Below are positions 1 to 8,799 of a stretch of DNA of 64,000 bases, one piece after another (the stretch's first letter is position 1; each line of letters opens with the position of its first letter). This DNA comes from Planctomycetota bacterium (GTDB lineage Bacteria > Planctomycetota > Phycisphaerae > Phycisphaerales > UBA1924). A program made the position numbers and the translations under genes. The stretch covers positions 310,001 to 374,000 of the forward strand of contig JAFEBO010000003.1 of NCBI GenBank assembly GCA_018242625.1. The letters run 5' to 3'. A model generated the notes under the pieces. The model ran no database searches. It worked only from the letters and a program-made list of their open reading frames with translations, and had not been told where the DNA came from.

Positions 1-2
1 TC

Positions 3-494
3 CTGGACCTTCCCAACCGTCGGGTCGTTCATTCGGTCGAAGCTCGCCACCTTGTCGCGGGTCAAATCCGTTCGCACCAGGCTTCGATCGTTTTCTGCCC
101 CCATCCGCTCGACGCCCACCCCGATCACGTCGCCACCACGCGGATTGTCGAGGATGCCCGGTTCGACGCAAAGCTGACCAGGCAGCCCATGCCCGGCGAT
201 GAAGGCCGGCCCCCGCTCTACCCAAAGTGGCTTTTCCAATACTACTGCACCCATCTGCGCCGGATTCCAGATCCCATGTTCCTCATCGATGTCAGCGGAT
301 ACACGCCCAAGCGCCGCGCCGCGATCGAGGCGTACCGCACGCAGTTCGCGATGAACCCGCTGGCCGCCGGGATGCTCGAACGGCTCGAGGCGGGGCTGGT
401 CTTCTACGGATCGCGCATCGGCACCGGGGCGGCCGAACCGTTCTCCTGCCCCGAACCCCTGGGCCTCACCGGGCTGGACTGCCTCGCGCTGTGA
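3..494 (+). CDS. bshB1: BshB1-type N-acetylglucosaminyl deacetylase (C-terminal part, 5' end off window)
   Basis: An open frame enters at base 3 and gives the last 163 residues of a PIG-L/LmbE-family Zn-dependent deacetylase. The metal-site motif HPDH lies in CPHPLDAHPDH near the edge. The tail, with LIDVSGYTPKR and AIEAYRTQF, fits the BshB1 branch, which deacetylates GlcNAc-malate in bacillithiol synthesis. The first PHxDD metal motif must lie left of the window. A BshC-like gene at 14.3-15.6 kb supports a bacillithiol-type pathway, but the two are not in one operon. BshB2 or another LmbE deacetylase is possible. mgtE follows 57 nt downstream. Confidence 0.75.
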   Translation: MDLPNRRVVHSVEARHLVAGQIRSHQASIVFCPHPLDAHPDHVATTRIVEDARFDAKLTRQPMPGDEGRPPLYPKWLFQYYCTHLRRIPDPMFLIDVSGYTPKRRAAIEAYRTQFAMNPLAAGMLERLEAGLVFYGSRIGTGAAEPFSCPEPLGLTGLDCLAL

Positions 495-539
495 CGCTGA
501 ATTCTGACTCACGGGCTTGCGTGCCGTCGCGAACCGTGC

Positions 540-545
540 TTTGAT
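540..545 (+). promoter_or_regulatory. Putative -10 element of mgtE (leaderless type)
   Basis: TTTGAT ends 6 nt before the GTG start. No Shine-Dalgarno sequence lies between. It is a weaker version of the TAnnnT pattern seen at many other starts in the window. Confidence 0.3.
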
Positions 546-551
546 CCTCGC

Positions 552-1985
552 GTGAATCTGACCGCGGAGCTGCTCGCTCCCGACATCGCCGAGCTGGTCC
601 AGGAGGGAGCCTTCTCCGAAGTGCGCAATGCGCTGCACGGGCTGCCCGCGGCCGACGTGGCGGACATCCTGGCGACGCTCGAACCTTCTCAGGCGGCGCT
701 CGCGTTCCGTTTCATGCCGCGCGATGCCGCGGCCGATTCGTTCAGCTACCTCGCCCCGGAACTCCAGGAGCGTCTGATCAACGATCTGGGCGCGGAAGGA
801 TCGGTCCGCGTCATCGAGGCGATGAGCGCCGACGACCGCGCCCGCCTGCTCGATGAGCTGCCCGAGTCGGTGGCGGAGCGGCTGGTCGCGAGCCTCTCGC
901 CCCAGACGCGAGCGAGCACGCAGGCGATACTGGGATATCCGCCCCGCACCGTCGGGCGTCTGATGACGCCCGACTACCTGAAGGTCAAGGCCGACTGGAC
1001 GGTCGCGCAGGCGCTCGACCACATCCGCCGCCACGGCCGCGATGCGGAAACCATCAACGTCGTCTACGTCGTAGACGAGTCGGGAAAGCTGATCGACGAC
1101 CTTCGGCTCCGCCAGGTTTTCCTCGCCGATCCGGCGGCGAAGATCGAAGACCTGATGAACCGCAACTTCGTGGCCCTCAAGGCCGATATGCCGCAGGAAG
1201 AAGCGGTGCAGCTCATGGCCCGCTACGACCGGACGGCGCTCCCGGTGATCGACAGCCGAGGAAACCTGATCGGCATTGTCACGGCGGACGACGTTGCCGA
1301 CGTCGCCCAGCAGGAATTTACGGAGGACATCCAGAAGGTCGGCGGCATGGCCGCCCTCGAGGAAAATTTCGCGCAGGCGAGCGTGCAATCGCTCGTGAAA
1401 AAACGTGCGCCGTGGCTTGCGCTGCTCTTTGTGAGCGAACTCCTGACCAGCAACACGCTCCGTTTCTTCGACGACGAGATCCAGAAAGTCGTGGTGCTCT
1501 CGATCTTCGTGCCCGCGATCATCTCCTCGGGAGGCAACTCCGGGTCGCAGAGTTCGACTCTGGTGATCCGCGCTCTTGCCACCGGCGAAGTCGTTATGAA
1601 GGACTGGTGGCGGGTCATACGCCGTGAACTGGTCGTCGCCGTCATGCTCGGGCTCATCATCGGGAGCCTCGGCTTTCTTCGCGTGAGCCTGTGGGGGCTG
1701 ATGGGTTGGTGGAAGGAAACCCACACCGACGCCGCCGGCAAAGTCATCGTTGATTCGTCGGTGCAGGATCACTACTTGCGCCTCGCCGCGGCGATCTCGA
1801 TCAGCCTCATCGGCGTGGTTCTGTGGGGCTCGGTCATGGGAGCCCTGCTCCCCTTCGGCCTCAAGAAAATGAAACTGGATCCGGCAGGCTCCAGCACCCC
1901 GTTTGTCGCGACGCTCGTCGACGTCACCGGCATCATCATCTACTTCACTGTCGCGATTGTGATCCTCAAGGGCACATTGCTCTAA
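552..1985 (+). CDS. mgtE: Magnesium transporter MgtE
   Basis: This 477-residue protein has the full MgtE plan. A helical N domain (about 1-130) is followed by two CBS domains (about 134-255, with GRLMTPDYLKV and EDLMNRNFVALK). A five-helix membrane domain (about 280-477) ends with the conserved PAGSSTPFVATLVDVTG region. It is a Mg2+ channel in the inner membrane, gated by Mg2+ bound to the cytoplasmic N and CBS domains. Length is normal for the family. The start is GTG, with no clear ribosome-binding site. It is convergent with the P-type ATPase gene. Confidence 0.95.
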   Translation: MNLTAELLAPDIAELVQEGAFSEVRNALHGLPAADVADILATLEPSQAALAFRFMPRDAAADSFSYLAPELQERLINDLGAEGSVRVIEAMSADDRARLLDELPESVAERLVASLSPQTRASTQAILGYPPRTVGRLMTPDYLKVKADWTVAQALDHIRRHGRDAETINVVYVVDESGKLIDDLRLRQVFLADPAAKIEDLMNRNFVALKADMPQEEAVQLMARYDRTALPVIDSRGNLIGIVTADDVADVAQQEFTEDIQKVGGMAALEENFAQASVQSLVKKRAPWLALLFVSELLTSNTLRFFDDEIQKVVVLSIFVPAIISSGGNSGSQSSTLVIRALATGEVVMKDWWRVIRRELVVAVMLGLIIGSLGFLRVSLWGLMGWWKETHTDAAGKVIVDSSVQDHYLRLAAAISISLIGVVLWGSVMGALLPFGLKKMKLDPAGSSTPFVATLVDVTGIIIYFTVAIVILKGTLL

Positions 1986-2005
1986 GCACGCGGCCAGAAA
2001 GAAAA

Positions 2006-2030
2006 AAGGCCCGGGACGATCCCGGGCCTT
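2006..2030 (-). terminator. Intrinsic terminator of the P-type ATPase gene
   Basis: A perfect 10-bp stem (AAGGCCCGGG / CCCGGGCCTT) encloses a 5-nt loop. Read on the minus strand it ends in a run of six T (plus-strand A at 2002-2007), 22 nt past the ATPase stop. The plus strand has no T run, so it mainly serves the minus-strand gene, although mgtE transcripts also run into the stem. Confidence 0.85.
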
Positions 2031-2052
2031 GAGTCCTTCAGCACCTTCGGAT

Positions 2053-4116
2053 TCAGGCCGCGGCGGGCTGAGCGCCGGCCAGGCCCCGCACCGAGGCCGC
2101 ACGACGCTTGAGTACCGGCTCTCCGGCTTCCGCCGTCACGAAGCTCTCGCCGAAGCGGAACAGCCGGAAGCTGTTGGCCAGCACGAAGATATCACCAAAG
2201 AAGTGATACAGGCCGGCGAGCGGAAGCCCGAATTCGCCCGCGCGGTTGAAGTTGCCCGTTGCGGCAAGAACAAGCCCGACGATCGCGATGATGACCGACG
2301 CCGCGATGTTCTGCGCGATGATCGATCGTGTACGACGCGACAGCTCAATGAGAAATGGAACACGCGACAGATCGTCGTTCATGAGCGCGACGCCCGCCGA
2401 GTTGGCCGCGATATCAGAGCCCGAAAGCCCCATCGCCACGCCGACATCGGCCGCCGCCAGCGACGGACCGTCGTTGATGCCGTCGCCGACCATCATCGTG
2501 CGGTACCCGAGCTTCTTGAGCCCGCGGATCTGCTCGTGCTTCTCTTCCGGCAGGCACTCGGCCTCGATCATGTCCACCCCGACGGCCTGCCCGACGCGTG
2601 TCGCCACGCTCAGACGGTCGCCGGTGAACATCGCCACATGCTTCACGCCCGCGTCGCGGAGACTCTGGATAACCTGGCGGCAGTTGGAGCGGACGGTATC
2701 TTCAAGACCGACGGCGCCGAGGTAACGGCCGTCCCGCATGACATGCACACCCGTCATGCCTTCGATCCGCTTTTCAACATCCTCCACTTCGCGGGCGGCG
2801 CCGGGGTTCTGCTCGAGAATCCAGCTGGCGCGTCCGACGCGGATTTCGCCGATCGAGGTCCGGGCCACGACGCCGCGCCCGTGGATTTCTTCGTAATTCT
2901 GCGTGCCGTCTACCTCCACCCGCGCGGCTCTCGCGGTGGTGAGGATCGACTGCGCCAGGGGGTGATTGGAGTGCTGCTCGCCGTTGGCCGCGGCACGCAG
3001 AAGTTCAGCCCCTTCCACTCCGCCGGCGGGCGCGAGCTTGGTCACCTGGAACTTGCCGGTGGTGATCGTGCCTGTCTTGTCGAGCACGACCGCCGTGATG
3101 TCGGCCGACGCCTCGAGGTAGCTGGGCTGCTTGACCATGATGCCCAGCCGTGCGGCGGCCGCAAACGCGGCCAGCATCGCGCTCGGACTCGCCAGCAGGA
3201 TCGCCGAGGGGCACGCGACCACCAGCACCACAACGGCGGTCTTCATCGCGTTCTTCTGCATCATCTGGTCTTCGGACTGGCTCATGAAGAACCAGACAAT
3301 GAACGCGACCGACAGGACCACCGGAACGAAGAACCCGGCGACCTGCTCGATCAGCAGTTGGCGGGGTGTGCGGCTGCGCTCGGCCTGACGGATGAGCTGC
3401 GTCACCTTGCCGATCGTGGTATCGGCTCCGATCTGGGTCACCTCGATATCGAGCCCGCCCGTGAGGTTGCTCGTGCCGGCGTAAACGATCGCGCCCGGCT
3501 CCACTTCCACGGGCGCCGCTTCACCCGTGAGCGAAGCCTGGTTCACCGTGGAACGGCCCTGGACGACCCGGCCGTCCACCGGCAGGTTTTCGCCGGGGCG
3601 CACCCGCACCAGCGAGCCGACCTTGACCTGTCCGAGCGGGACTTCGCGTTCCGCCCCGTTCTCGACAAGCCGGGCTACATCGGGAGTGAGCTGCACGAGT
3701 TCGGCGATCGCCCGCTGGGCTCCCGTCGCGCTGCGGCGCACGAACTGACCGAATATCACAAGGATGAAGGCGAGCCAGCCCGCCATTTCGTATTCGCCGA
3801 TAGCGATGGCCGCGATAATCGCGATTGCCGCGAGCGTGGAACTGGAAAGGTTGACCGCCCAGACCTCTTTGGCGGCGGCGTACAGCAGGGGCAGCGCGAG
3901 CAGCACGGCGCCCAGCATCGCCGGAAGCTGGACGAACTCGGCGCTGCCGAATCCGATGAGCCGCGAGAGCGACGTGACGAACACCAGGACCCCGCCGAAC
4001 AGGCAGAGCTTGATGTACCGTTCAATCTCGATCTCGTGATGCGAACAGCACACAAGCTCGTCGCTCATGTGGTCGTGGTCGTGGCTGTGGTCGTGCGAAT
4101 GGGTATGGTCGGCCAT
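2053..4116 (-). CDS. Heavy-metal-transporting P1B-type ATPase with CPS motif and His-rich N-terminus
   Basis: This 687-residue integral membrane ATPase exports a metal ion. The N-terminus is a His/Asp repeat (MADHTHSHDHSHDHDHM) followed by CC-SHH, which probably binds metal in place of an HMA domain. TGE lies in the actuator loop. Membrane helix 6 carries Cys302-Pro-Ser instead of the usual CPC. The phosphorylated Asp is about residue 346 (DKTGTITTG), followed by the SNHPLA motif and GDGINDGPSLAAADV. The start at MADH is preferred because upstream codons are not family-like. Cd/Zn/Co or Cu specificity cannot be assigned. It is divergent from gpsA. Confidence 0.9.
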   Translation of the reverse strand: MADHTHSHDHSHDHDHMSDELVCCSHHEIEIERYIKLCLFGGVLVFVTSLSRLIGFGSAEFVQLPAMLGAVLLALPLLYAAAKEVWAVNLSSSTLAAIAIIAAIAIGEYEMAGWLAFILVIFGQFVRRSATGAQRAIAELVQLTPDVARLVENGAEREVPLGQVKVGSLVRVRPGENLPVDGRVVQGRSTVNQASLTGEAAPVEVEPGAIVYAGTSNLTGGLDIEVTQIGADTTIGKVTQLIRQAERSRTPRQLLIEQVAGFFVPVVLSVAFIVWFFMSQSEDQMMQKNAMKTAVVVLVVACPSAILLASPSAMLAAFAAAARLGIMVKQPSYLEASADITAVVLDKTGTITTGKFQVTKLAPAGGVEGAELLRAAANGEQHSNHPLAQSILTTARAARVEVDGTQNYEEIHGRGVVARTSIGEIRVGRASWILEQNPGAAREVEDVEKRIEGMTGVHVMRDGRYLGAVGLEDTVRSNCRQVIQSLRDAGVKHVAMFTGDRLSVATRVGQAVGVDMIEAECLPEEKHEQIRGLKKLGYRTMMVGDGINDGPSLAAADVGVAMGLSGSDIAANSAGVALMNDDLSRVPFLIELSRRTRSIIAQNIAASVIIAIVGLVLAATGNFNRAGEFGLPLAGLYHFFGDIFVLANSFRLFRFGESFVTAEAGEPVLKRRAASVRGLAGAQPAAA

Positions 4117-4259
4117 GGGAGCCTGATTCCGAGGGGTATTCCCGCTTCCAGACGGTCCGGGCGCAGCCCGAAGTACGGGCAGAACGCCCGACTTGCCGAA
4201 CACGTGTACCGGCAGGCCAACAATACGTCTCTTTCGCCGGGGCGGTTCGGCCGGGTATC

Positions 4260-4274
4260 TGGTATCAAATACCA
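4260..4274. promoter_or_regulatory. Inverted repeat TGGTAT-caa-ATACCA, possible operator
   Basis: A perfect 6-bp dyad with a 3-nt centre lies in the 189-bp gap between the divergent metal ATPase gene and gpsA. It sits 31 nt before the gpsA GTG. The left half is preceded by another GGTAT (4254-4258). It could bind a dimeric regulator such as a metal sensor. No regulator gene is adjacent. Confidence 0.35.
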
Positions 4275-4305
4275 AACGCCACCACCCACCTCTCGGGCCC
4301 CTGCC

Positions 4306-5436
4306 GTGCAGACACAGCCTCTTGACCCATCCCTCCCGAACGTCGTTGTCCTGGGCCTCGGCCAGATGGGTCTTGTTTGCGCGGGCGTTTTGGCCAGCCC
4401 CGCGGACTCTGGAGCGACGGCCTCTCTGGCCGCGCCGGGGCTGTTCCAGCGTCCGGTTAATACCCGTATTTGGGGCAGAAACCCTTCTGAAGCCGCCCAG
4501 CTCGCCCAAACCCGCCAAAGCCCTCGACTTACGCAGTTCCGGCTGCCCGCGCGGGTCGCGGTGAGCCTGGATCTGTCCGATGCGCTGGCCGACGCCTCCA
4601 TGGTGGTGATGGCGATCCCGGTGCAATTCATGCGCACCGCCCTGGAGAAGGCGGCTCCTCTGCTCCCCAATCACGCCGGCATCGTTTCGGTTTCCAAGGG
4701 GATCGAAGAGGGCACCCTGCTTCGACCCTCCGAGATCATCTCGGACGTGCTCCGCCGGACCGGCCGCGACAACCCCGACCGCAAGCCCCGACCGATCGGC
4801 TGCCTTTCGGGGCCGACGATCGCGGCCGAACTTGCCCGGTGTCTTCCCGCGGCGATGGTTGCGGCCAGCGACGATCCTCTCTTCGCCAAGCAGATCCAGA
4901 TCGCTTTTACGACCTCCTGGCTCCGGGTGTACTCGAGCAGTGATCTGCTCGGAATCGAGCTTGCCGGTGCGGTGAAAAACGTCATCGCGATCGCCGCGGG
5001 CATTCTCGACGGCCTTCGAGCCGGCAACAACGCCAAGAGCGCGCTCCTGGCTCGCGGCATGGCCGAAATCGCCCGGCTGGGCGCCGCGATGGGTGCTTCG
5101 ACACAGACTTTCTCGGGCATCGCCGGGATGGGCGACCTGGCCACAAGCTGCTTCAGCCCCGAAGGCCGCAACCGCTCATGCGGCGAAGCCATCGGGCGCG
5201 GCGCGGATGTGGAGCAGTATCTCGCGCAGTCGCCCTATGTCGTGGAGGGTGTGTACACCTCCCGGGCCGTGCTCGCCCTGGCCGACAAGTACCGGGTCGA
5301 AGTGCCGATTACACGGGCGGTGCACGCGGTGCTGTTTGAAAAGGTCGATCCGCTCGCGGCGATCGGGTCGCTGATGACCCGTGCGGCCCGACCCGAGCGG
5401 GACGACGAGCCCCTCCGCGACCTGTTTTCGCGGTGA
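4306..5436 (+). CDS. gpsA: NAD(P)-dependent glycerol-3-phosphate dehydrogenase
   Basis: This 376-residue cytoplasmic enzyme reduces dihydroxyacetone phosphate to sn-glycerol-3-phosphate for phospholipid synthesis. Visible motifs are the N-terminal Rossmann loop VLGLGQMG, VSKGIE, the catalytic-lysine segment GAVKNVIAIAAG and GMGDLATSCFS. About 30 extra residues sit between the nucleotide loop and the next strand (SPADSGATASLAAPGLFQ). The chosen start is GTG at 4306; no ATG is available before the dinucleotide-binding loop. The frame stays open far upstream only because it lies opposite the ATPase gene. Confidence 0.93.
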   Translation: MQTQPLDPSLPNVVVLGLGQMGLVCAGVLASPADSGATASLAAPGLFQRPVNTRIWGRNPSEAAQLAQTRQSPRLTQFRLPARVAVSLDLSDALADASMVVMAIPVQFMRTALEKAAPLLPNHAGIVSVSKGIEEGTLLRPSEIISDVLRRTGRDNPDRKPRPIGCLSGPTIAAELARCLPAAMVAASDDPLFAKQIQIAFTTSWLRVYSSSDLLGIELAGAVKNVIAIAAGILDGLRAGNNAKSALLARGMAEIARLGAAMGASTQTFSGIAGMGDLATSCFSPEGRNRSCGEAIGRGADVEQYLAQSPYVVEGVYTSRAVLALADKYRVEVPITRAVHAVLFEKVDPLAAIGSLMTRAARPERDDEPLRDLFSR

Positions 5437-5512
5437 GCGAAGAGGGCCCTTGTCCGACGATCCGGCGGGGCGGGCCCGAACAAAGAACGATCTTTCTGTT
5501 TGCGGGAGGCGC

Positions 5513-5518
5513 TACGCT
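5513..5518 (+). promoter_or_regulatory. -10 element TACGCT, leaderless type
   Basis: TACGCT ends 6 nt before the nuclease ATG, so the start codon would be at or near the +1 base. A GGGAGG at about 5504 is too far upstream to act as a normal ribosome-binding site. Confidence 0.45.
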
Positions 5519-5524
5519 ATTCCG

Positions 5525-6565
5525 ATGCGCGTATTTCTTCGTGTTGTTCCGCTGATCTGCCTTGCGGGGATCCCTCAGACGTTCGCATGGGACGCTCCGG
5601 GGCATCGAGCCATCACGCGCGTCGGCATCGAGGGCTTCAAGGCCAAGGTCACCGATCCATCTGCGGCATGGCTCAGCGAGACCGACTGGTCGATCCGCAT
5701 CGCCGATCTCGCGACGATGCCGGACCGCTGGCGCAACGTCAAGAACGCGTCCGTCGCCCACATCAACAACCCGGACCACTACATCGACACCGAAGATCTT
5801 GTGGACATCGGCCTGTCGCTCGAGACGATCGAACCGCTGCGCAACGACTTCGTGGTTCAGCTTGATCATGCCCGGGCCGAGCACCCGGGCGTGGGCAGGC
5901 AGTCCAATCCGAAGCTCGACTTCGCGCACACAGACATCTATCCGGGCTTCCTGCCGCAGGCCATCTGCGAGAACTACGGCAAGCTCCAGTCCGACTTCAA
6001 GACGCTGCGCACGCTCGAAAAGGTGAACGATCCGGCCCGAAAGCAGCAGGTCGAGGCGGTCCGGATCGCGATCGCGGCGCAGATCGGCTGCCTGGCGCAC
6101 TTCGTCGGGGACGCGGCTCAGCCGCTGCATACGACGCGGCACCATCACGGGTGGGTCGGCGACAATCCCAGCGGATTCACGACCAAGAAGGAATTTCACG
6201 CCCAGATCGACGCGGAAGTGCTGCGGAAGCACAACCTTTACGAGGACGCCATCCGCAAGAAGGTTCGCTTCGACTCTCCCGAGTTCTCGAGTATCGATCC
6301 CGCGAACCCCTGGGTCTTCGCGATCTCCGAGGTCAAGCGCTCGAATCAGCAGCTCATCCCGCTTTACACGCTGGAAAAGTCGGGCGACCTCTGGAAGGAA
6401 CCGGGTGCGGTCATGATCACCGAGCGCCTGGCGGACGCCGCCGGCACGCTCTCGGCGCTGCTGGTGGCGGCGTGGGAATCGGCGGCGCCGTCCGACGAAG
6501 ACATCAAGCTGTTCGTGAAATACGACGGCTTCTCCGACGCGGCGGCGAACAAAGCTCCCAAGTAG
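5525..6565 (+). CDS. Secreted S1/P1-type nuclease (zinc-dependent phospholipase C fold)
   Basis: This 346-residue exported enzyme has a signal peptide ending near QTFA, so the mature protein begins with Trp-Asp. In this family the N-terminal Trp and following residues bind the tri-zinc cluster. Further zinc-ligand motifs are APGHRAITRVG, HINNPDHYID and HFVGDAAQPLHTTRHHHGW. Members cleave single-stranded DNA/RNA and 3'-nucleotides outside the cytoplasm, often for phosphate or nucleoside scavenging. Length is slightly above typical. It lies after gpsA and 18 nt before the MgtC-like gene, on the same strand. Confidence 0.9.
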   Translation: MRVFLRVVPLICLAGIPQTFAWDAPGHRAITRVGIEGFKAKVTDPSAAWLSETDWSIRIADLATMPDRWRNVKNASVAHINNPDHYIDTEDLVDIGLSLETIEPLRNDFVVQLDHARAEHPGVGRQSNPKLDFAHTDIYPGFLPQAICENYGKLQSDFKTLRTLEKVNDPARKQQVEAVRIAIAAQIGCLAHFVGDAAQPLHTTRHHHGWVGDNPSGFTTKKEFHAQIDAEVLRKHNLYEDAIRKKVRFDSPEFSSIDPANPWVFAISEVKRSNQQLIPLYTLEKSGDLWKEPGAVMITERLADAAGTLSALLVAAWESAAPSDEDIKLFVKYDGFSDAAANKAPK

Positions 6566-6583
6566 ATTCCTGCGGATCAAGCG

Positions 6584-7087
6584 ATGACGCCCATAACACC
6601 TCAGGACATGATGCTGCGGATCGGGGCTGCGCTGGTCTTTGGTGCCATCATCGGCGCCGAGCGCCAGATGGGCAAGCACCCGGCGGGCTTTCGCACGATG
6701 ACGCTCATCGCGATCGGTTCGGCGGCCTTTGTGCTCGTCGTGCTCGAGGTCGGCAACGCGCGCCCGGAACTATCGACCGATGCGGAGGCGCAGGCGACCA
6801 GCCGCGTGCTGCAGGGGCTGACGACCGGAATTGGCTTCCTGGGTGCCGGCACAATCGTTCGCAACGACAAGAGTGTTCAGGGCCTAACGACCGCCGCCGC
6901 CGTCTGGTGCATCGCGGCCGTCGGCGCCGCCTGCGGGCTTGGTCAGCTGATGCTGGCGGCGACTGTAACCGGCGCCGCGCTCGTGACGCTGGTTGTCATG
7001 AAGATCGCCGAGATGCCGCTGCACCGGGCGGGGGGCAGTTCGCACGATACCGATGCGCCCAAGCACAACGGCGGAGCCCCGCTCTAG
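6584..7087 (+). CDS. MgtC/SapB-family membrane protein
   Basis: This 167-residue inner-membrane protein has the MgtC N-domain signature: FGAIIGAERQ, AGFRTMTLIAIGSAAF, GIGFLGAGTIVR and VQGLTTAAAVW, spread over about four to five helices. It lacks the C-terminal ACT-like domain of true virulence MgtC, so the role (Mg2+ or phosphate stress, ATP synthase modulation) is unsettled. It starts 18 nt after the nuclease gene. Its stop overlaps the dnaB stop on the other strand in the sequence CTAG. Confidence 0.88.
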   Translation: MTPITPQDMMLRIGAALVFGAIIGAERQMGKHPAGFRTMTLIAIGSAAFVLVVLEVGNARPELSTDAEAQATSRVLQGLTTGIGFLGAGTIVRNDKSVQGLTTAAAVWCIAAVGAACGLGQLMLAATVTGAALVTLVVMKIAEMPLHRAGGSSHDTDAPKHNGGAPL

Positions 7088-8787
7088 AACGGCACGCCGT
7101 CGATCGTCTCGTCGGCATCATCGGGCGCGCCGCCCCGGTCGGGCCCGCCGCCGTCGCGATGACCTTCGACCGGGCCGGTCCGCGGCGCGGGCGCAAAGGC
7201 GGAACGCGCTGGGAAGCTCGCGGCCGCGGCCGCCGCCGACTCATATCCCGCGGGGGCGGGCCTCGGCTCGGCGAAAGAAGCCGGGCCGGCAAACTCGGGC
7301 GGCGGCTGGATGTTGGCGCCGGCGTAGTTCTTGAACCGGGTCGTGGCCGAATCCCAGGTGAGTTTCACGACACCGGTCGGGCCGTTGCGCTGCTTGGCGA
7401 CGATGAGCTCGGCGACGCCCACCTTGTCCGGGTTGTCCAGGGCCCAGTCCGGATTCTGCGTGTGGTAGTAGTCCTCGCGGTGCAGCAGGATCACGACGTC
7501 GGCGTCCTGCTCGATAGAGCCCGACTCGCGGAGGTCGCTCATGCGGGGCTTGTTTCCCTCGCGCTGCTCGCTGGCGCGATTGAGCTGCGAGAGACAGATA
7601 ACCGGCACGTTGAGTTCGCGCGCCAGTGCCTTGATGTTGCGGCTGATCGCCGAGACTTCCACCTGCCGGCTTTCGCGTGCCGCGCCCGGCGAAGTGAGCA
7701 GCTGCAGGTAGTCGATCATGATCGCCTTGACATTGTGCTGCGCCACCAGCCGTCTCGCCCTGGCGCGCAGCGCCAGGACGGTCATGTTGGGTGTGTCGTC
7801 CACGAACATGGGCGCCTTGGCCAGCTCGTCGCAGGCCGAAAGCAGCTTGCGGTACTCGCGGTCGCTGAGCTTGTGCCCGCCTCGCAGATTCTGGGAAGGG
7901 ATGCCCGACCGCGCCGAGATCAGTCGCTGCGTCACGGCGCTCTTGGACATTTCGAGGCTGAACAGCGCCACGGCGCTCGGGCCGATGGTCCCGGTGCCCG
8001 AGGCCATCTGTTCCGCGATATTGAGGGCCAAAGCAGTTTTGCCCATGCTGGGACGGGCCGCGACGATGATCATCTCGCCCGGCTGCATGCCGCGCAGCAG
8101 ATCGTCGAGATCCAGATATCCGGTCGGAACGCCGCTGATGCCCTTGCCTTCCTGGCTCTCGATGCGGTCGATCTCGAGCTGGAGCAGGTCCTTGAGCGCC
8201 TGCGGATCGGCGAGCTGCTGCTGCTGCGCGATCTCAAAGACCGCCATCTCCGCCTTGTCGAGCACCTCGCGGGCGCCGTCGGGGCCGAGTTCGCCCGTGT
8301 GATACGCGTCGTAGAGGATCGTGCCCGCCGCGTCGATCAGCTTGCGGAGCTTGGCCTTCTCCGCCACGATCCTCGCGTAGTGGGGCGCGTTGACCGCGCT
8401 GGGCACGCTCTCCGCCAGCTTCACCAGGTAATCGGCGCCGCCCACAAGCTCAAGCTGCCCCTTGTCCTTGATCGACTCGATGATCTGCACCAGGTCGCCC
8501 GAGTTGAACCGATCAAAGACCTCCACCGCGGAGCGGAAGATCGCCGCGTGCGCCTCACTGTAAAACTCCTCGGGCTTTCGCACGACCGCGAGCACATCGC
8601 TCAGCACCCGCGGATCGAGCAGCACCGAGCCGAGCAGGCTCATCTCCGCCTCGAGCGAGTGCGGCGGCAAGCGGTCAAACAGCTTCTCCGTCGAGACCGG
8701 GGGACGCTTCTCACGCCAGGGCCTTCCGCCCCCACCACCCCCACCACCACCGCCGGCGGCTCCCTCTTGTCCTCCGAAGCTGCTCAT
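7084..8787 (-). CDS. dnaB: Replicative DNA helicase DnaB
   Basis: This 567-residue hexameric helicase unwinds DNA at the replication fork. After a disordered Gly-rich leader (about 11 consecutive Gly) the N domain begins at RLPPHSLEAEMSLLG. The RecA-like domain carries Walker A ARPSMGKTALAL (Lys250), IMIDYLQLL and SQLNRASEQREG. About 80 extra Ala/Pro-rich residues follow the core, and the protein ends DDADETIDGVPF. That acidic tail with terminal Pro-Phe resembles the SSB C-terminal tip. No intein is present. It starts divergently to pdxH and its stop overlaps the MgtC-like gene. Confidence 0.97.
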   Translation of the reverse strand: MSSFGGQEGAAGGGGGGGGGGRPWREKRPPVSTEKLFDRLPPHSLEAEMSLLGSVLLDPRVLSDVLAVVRKPEEFYSEAHAAIFRSAVEVFDRFNSGDLVQIIESIKDKGQLELVGGADYLVKLAESVPSAVNAPHYARIVAEKAKLRKLIDAAGTILYDAYHTGELGPDGAREVLDKAEMAVFEIAQQQQLADPQALKDLLQLEIDRIESQEGKGISGVPTGYLDLDDLLRGMQPGEMIIVAARPSMGKTALALNIAEQMASGTGTIGPSAVALFSLEMSKSAVTQRLISARSGIPSQNLRGGHKLSDREYRKLLSACDELAKAPMFVDDTPNMTVLALRARARRLVAQHNVKAIMIDYLQLLTSPGAARESRQVEVSAISRNIKALARELNVPVICLSQLNRASEQREGNKPRMSDLRESGSIEQDADVVILLHREDYYHTQNPDWALDNPDKVGVAELIVAKQRNGPTGVVKLTWDSATTRFKNYAGANIQPPPEFAGPASFAEPRPAPAGYESAAAAAASFPARSAFAPAPRTGPVEGHRDGGGPDRGGAPDDADETIDGVPF

Positions 8788-8793
8788 GCGTCC

Positions 8794-8799
8794 ACGATA
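8794..8799 (-). promoter_or_regulatory. -10 element TATCGT of dnaB, leaderless type
   Basis: On the minus strand TATCGT ends 6 nt before the dnaB ATG. No ribosome-binding site lies between. Confidence 0.45.

Noticed and set aside
2029..4305. Very long plus-strand open frame running into gpsA
   Set aside because: It lies opposite the P-type ATPase gene, has shadow-type composition, and only the part from about 4306 matches a family (gpsA).
5309..6679. Long minus-strand frame opposite the S1/P1 nuclease
   Set aside because: Arg/Val/His-rich shadow of a high-GC gene; the plus-strand product has a signal peptide and all zinc motifs.
8700..8760. CCCCCACCACC tract considered as a regulatory repeat
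   Set aside because: It codes for the Gly-rich N-terminal leader of DnaB and stays in frame.
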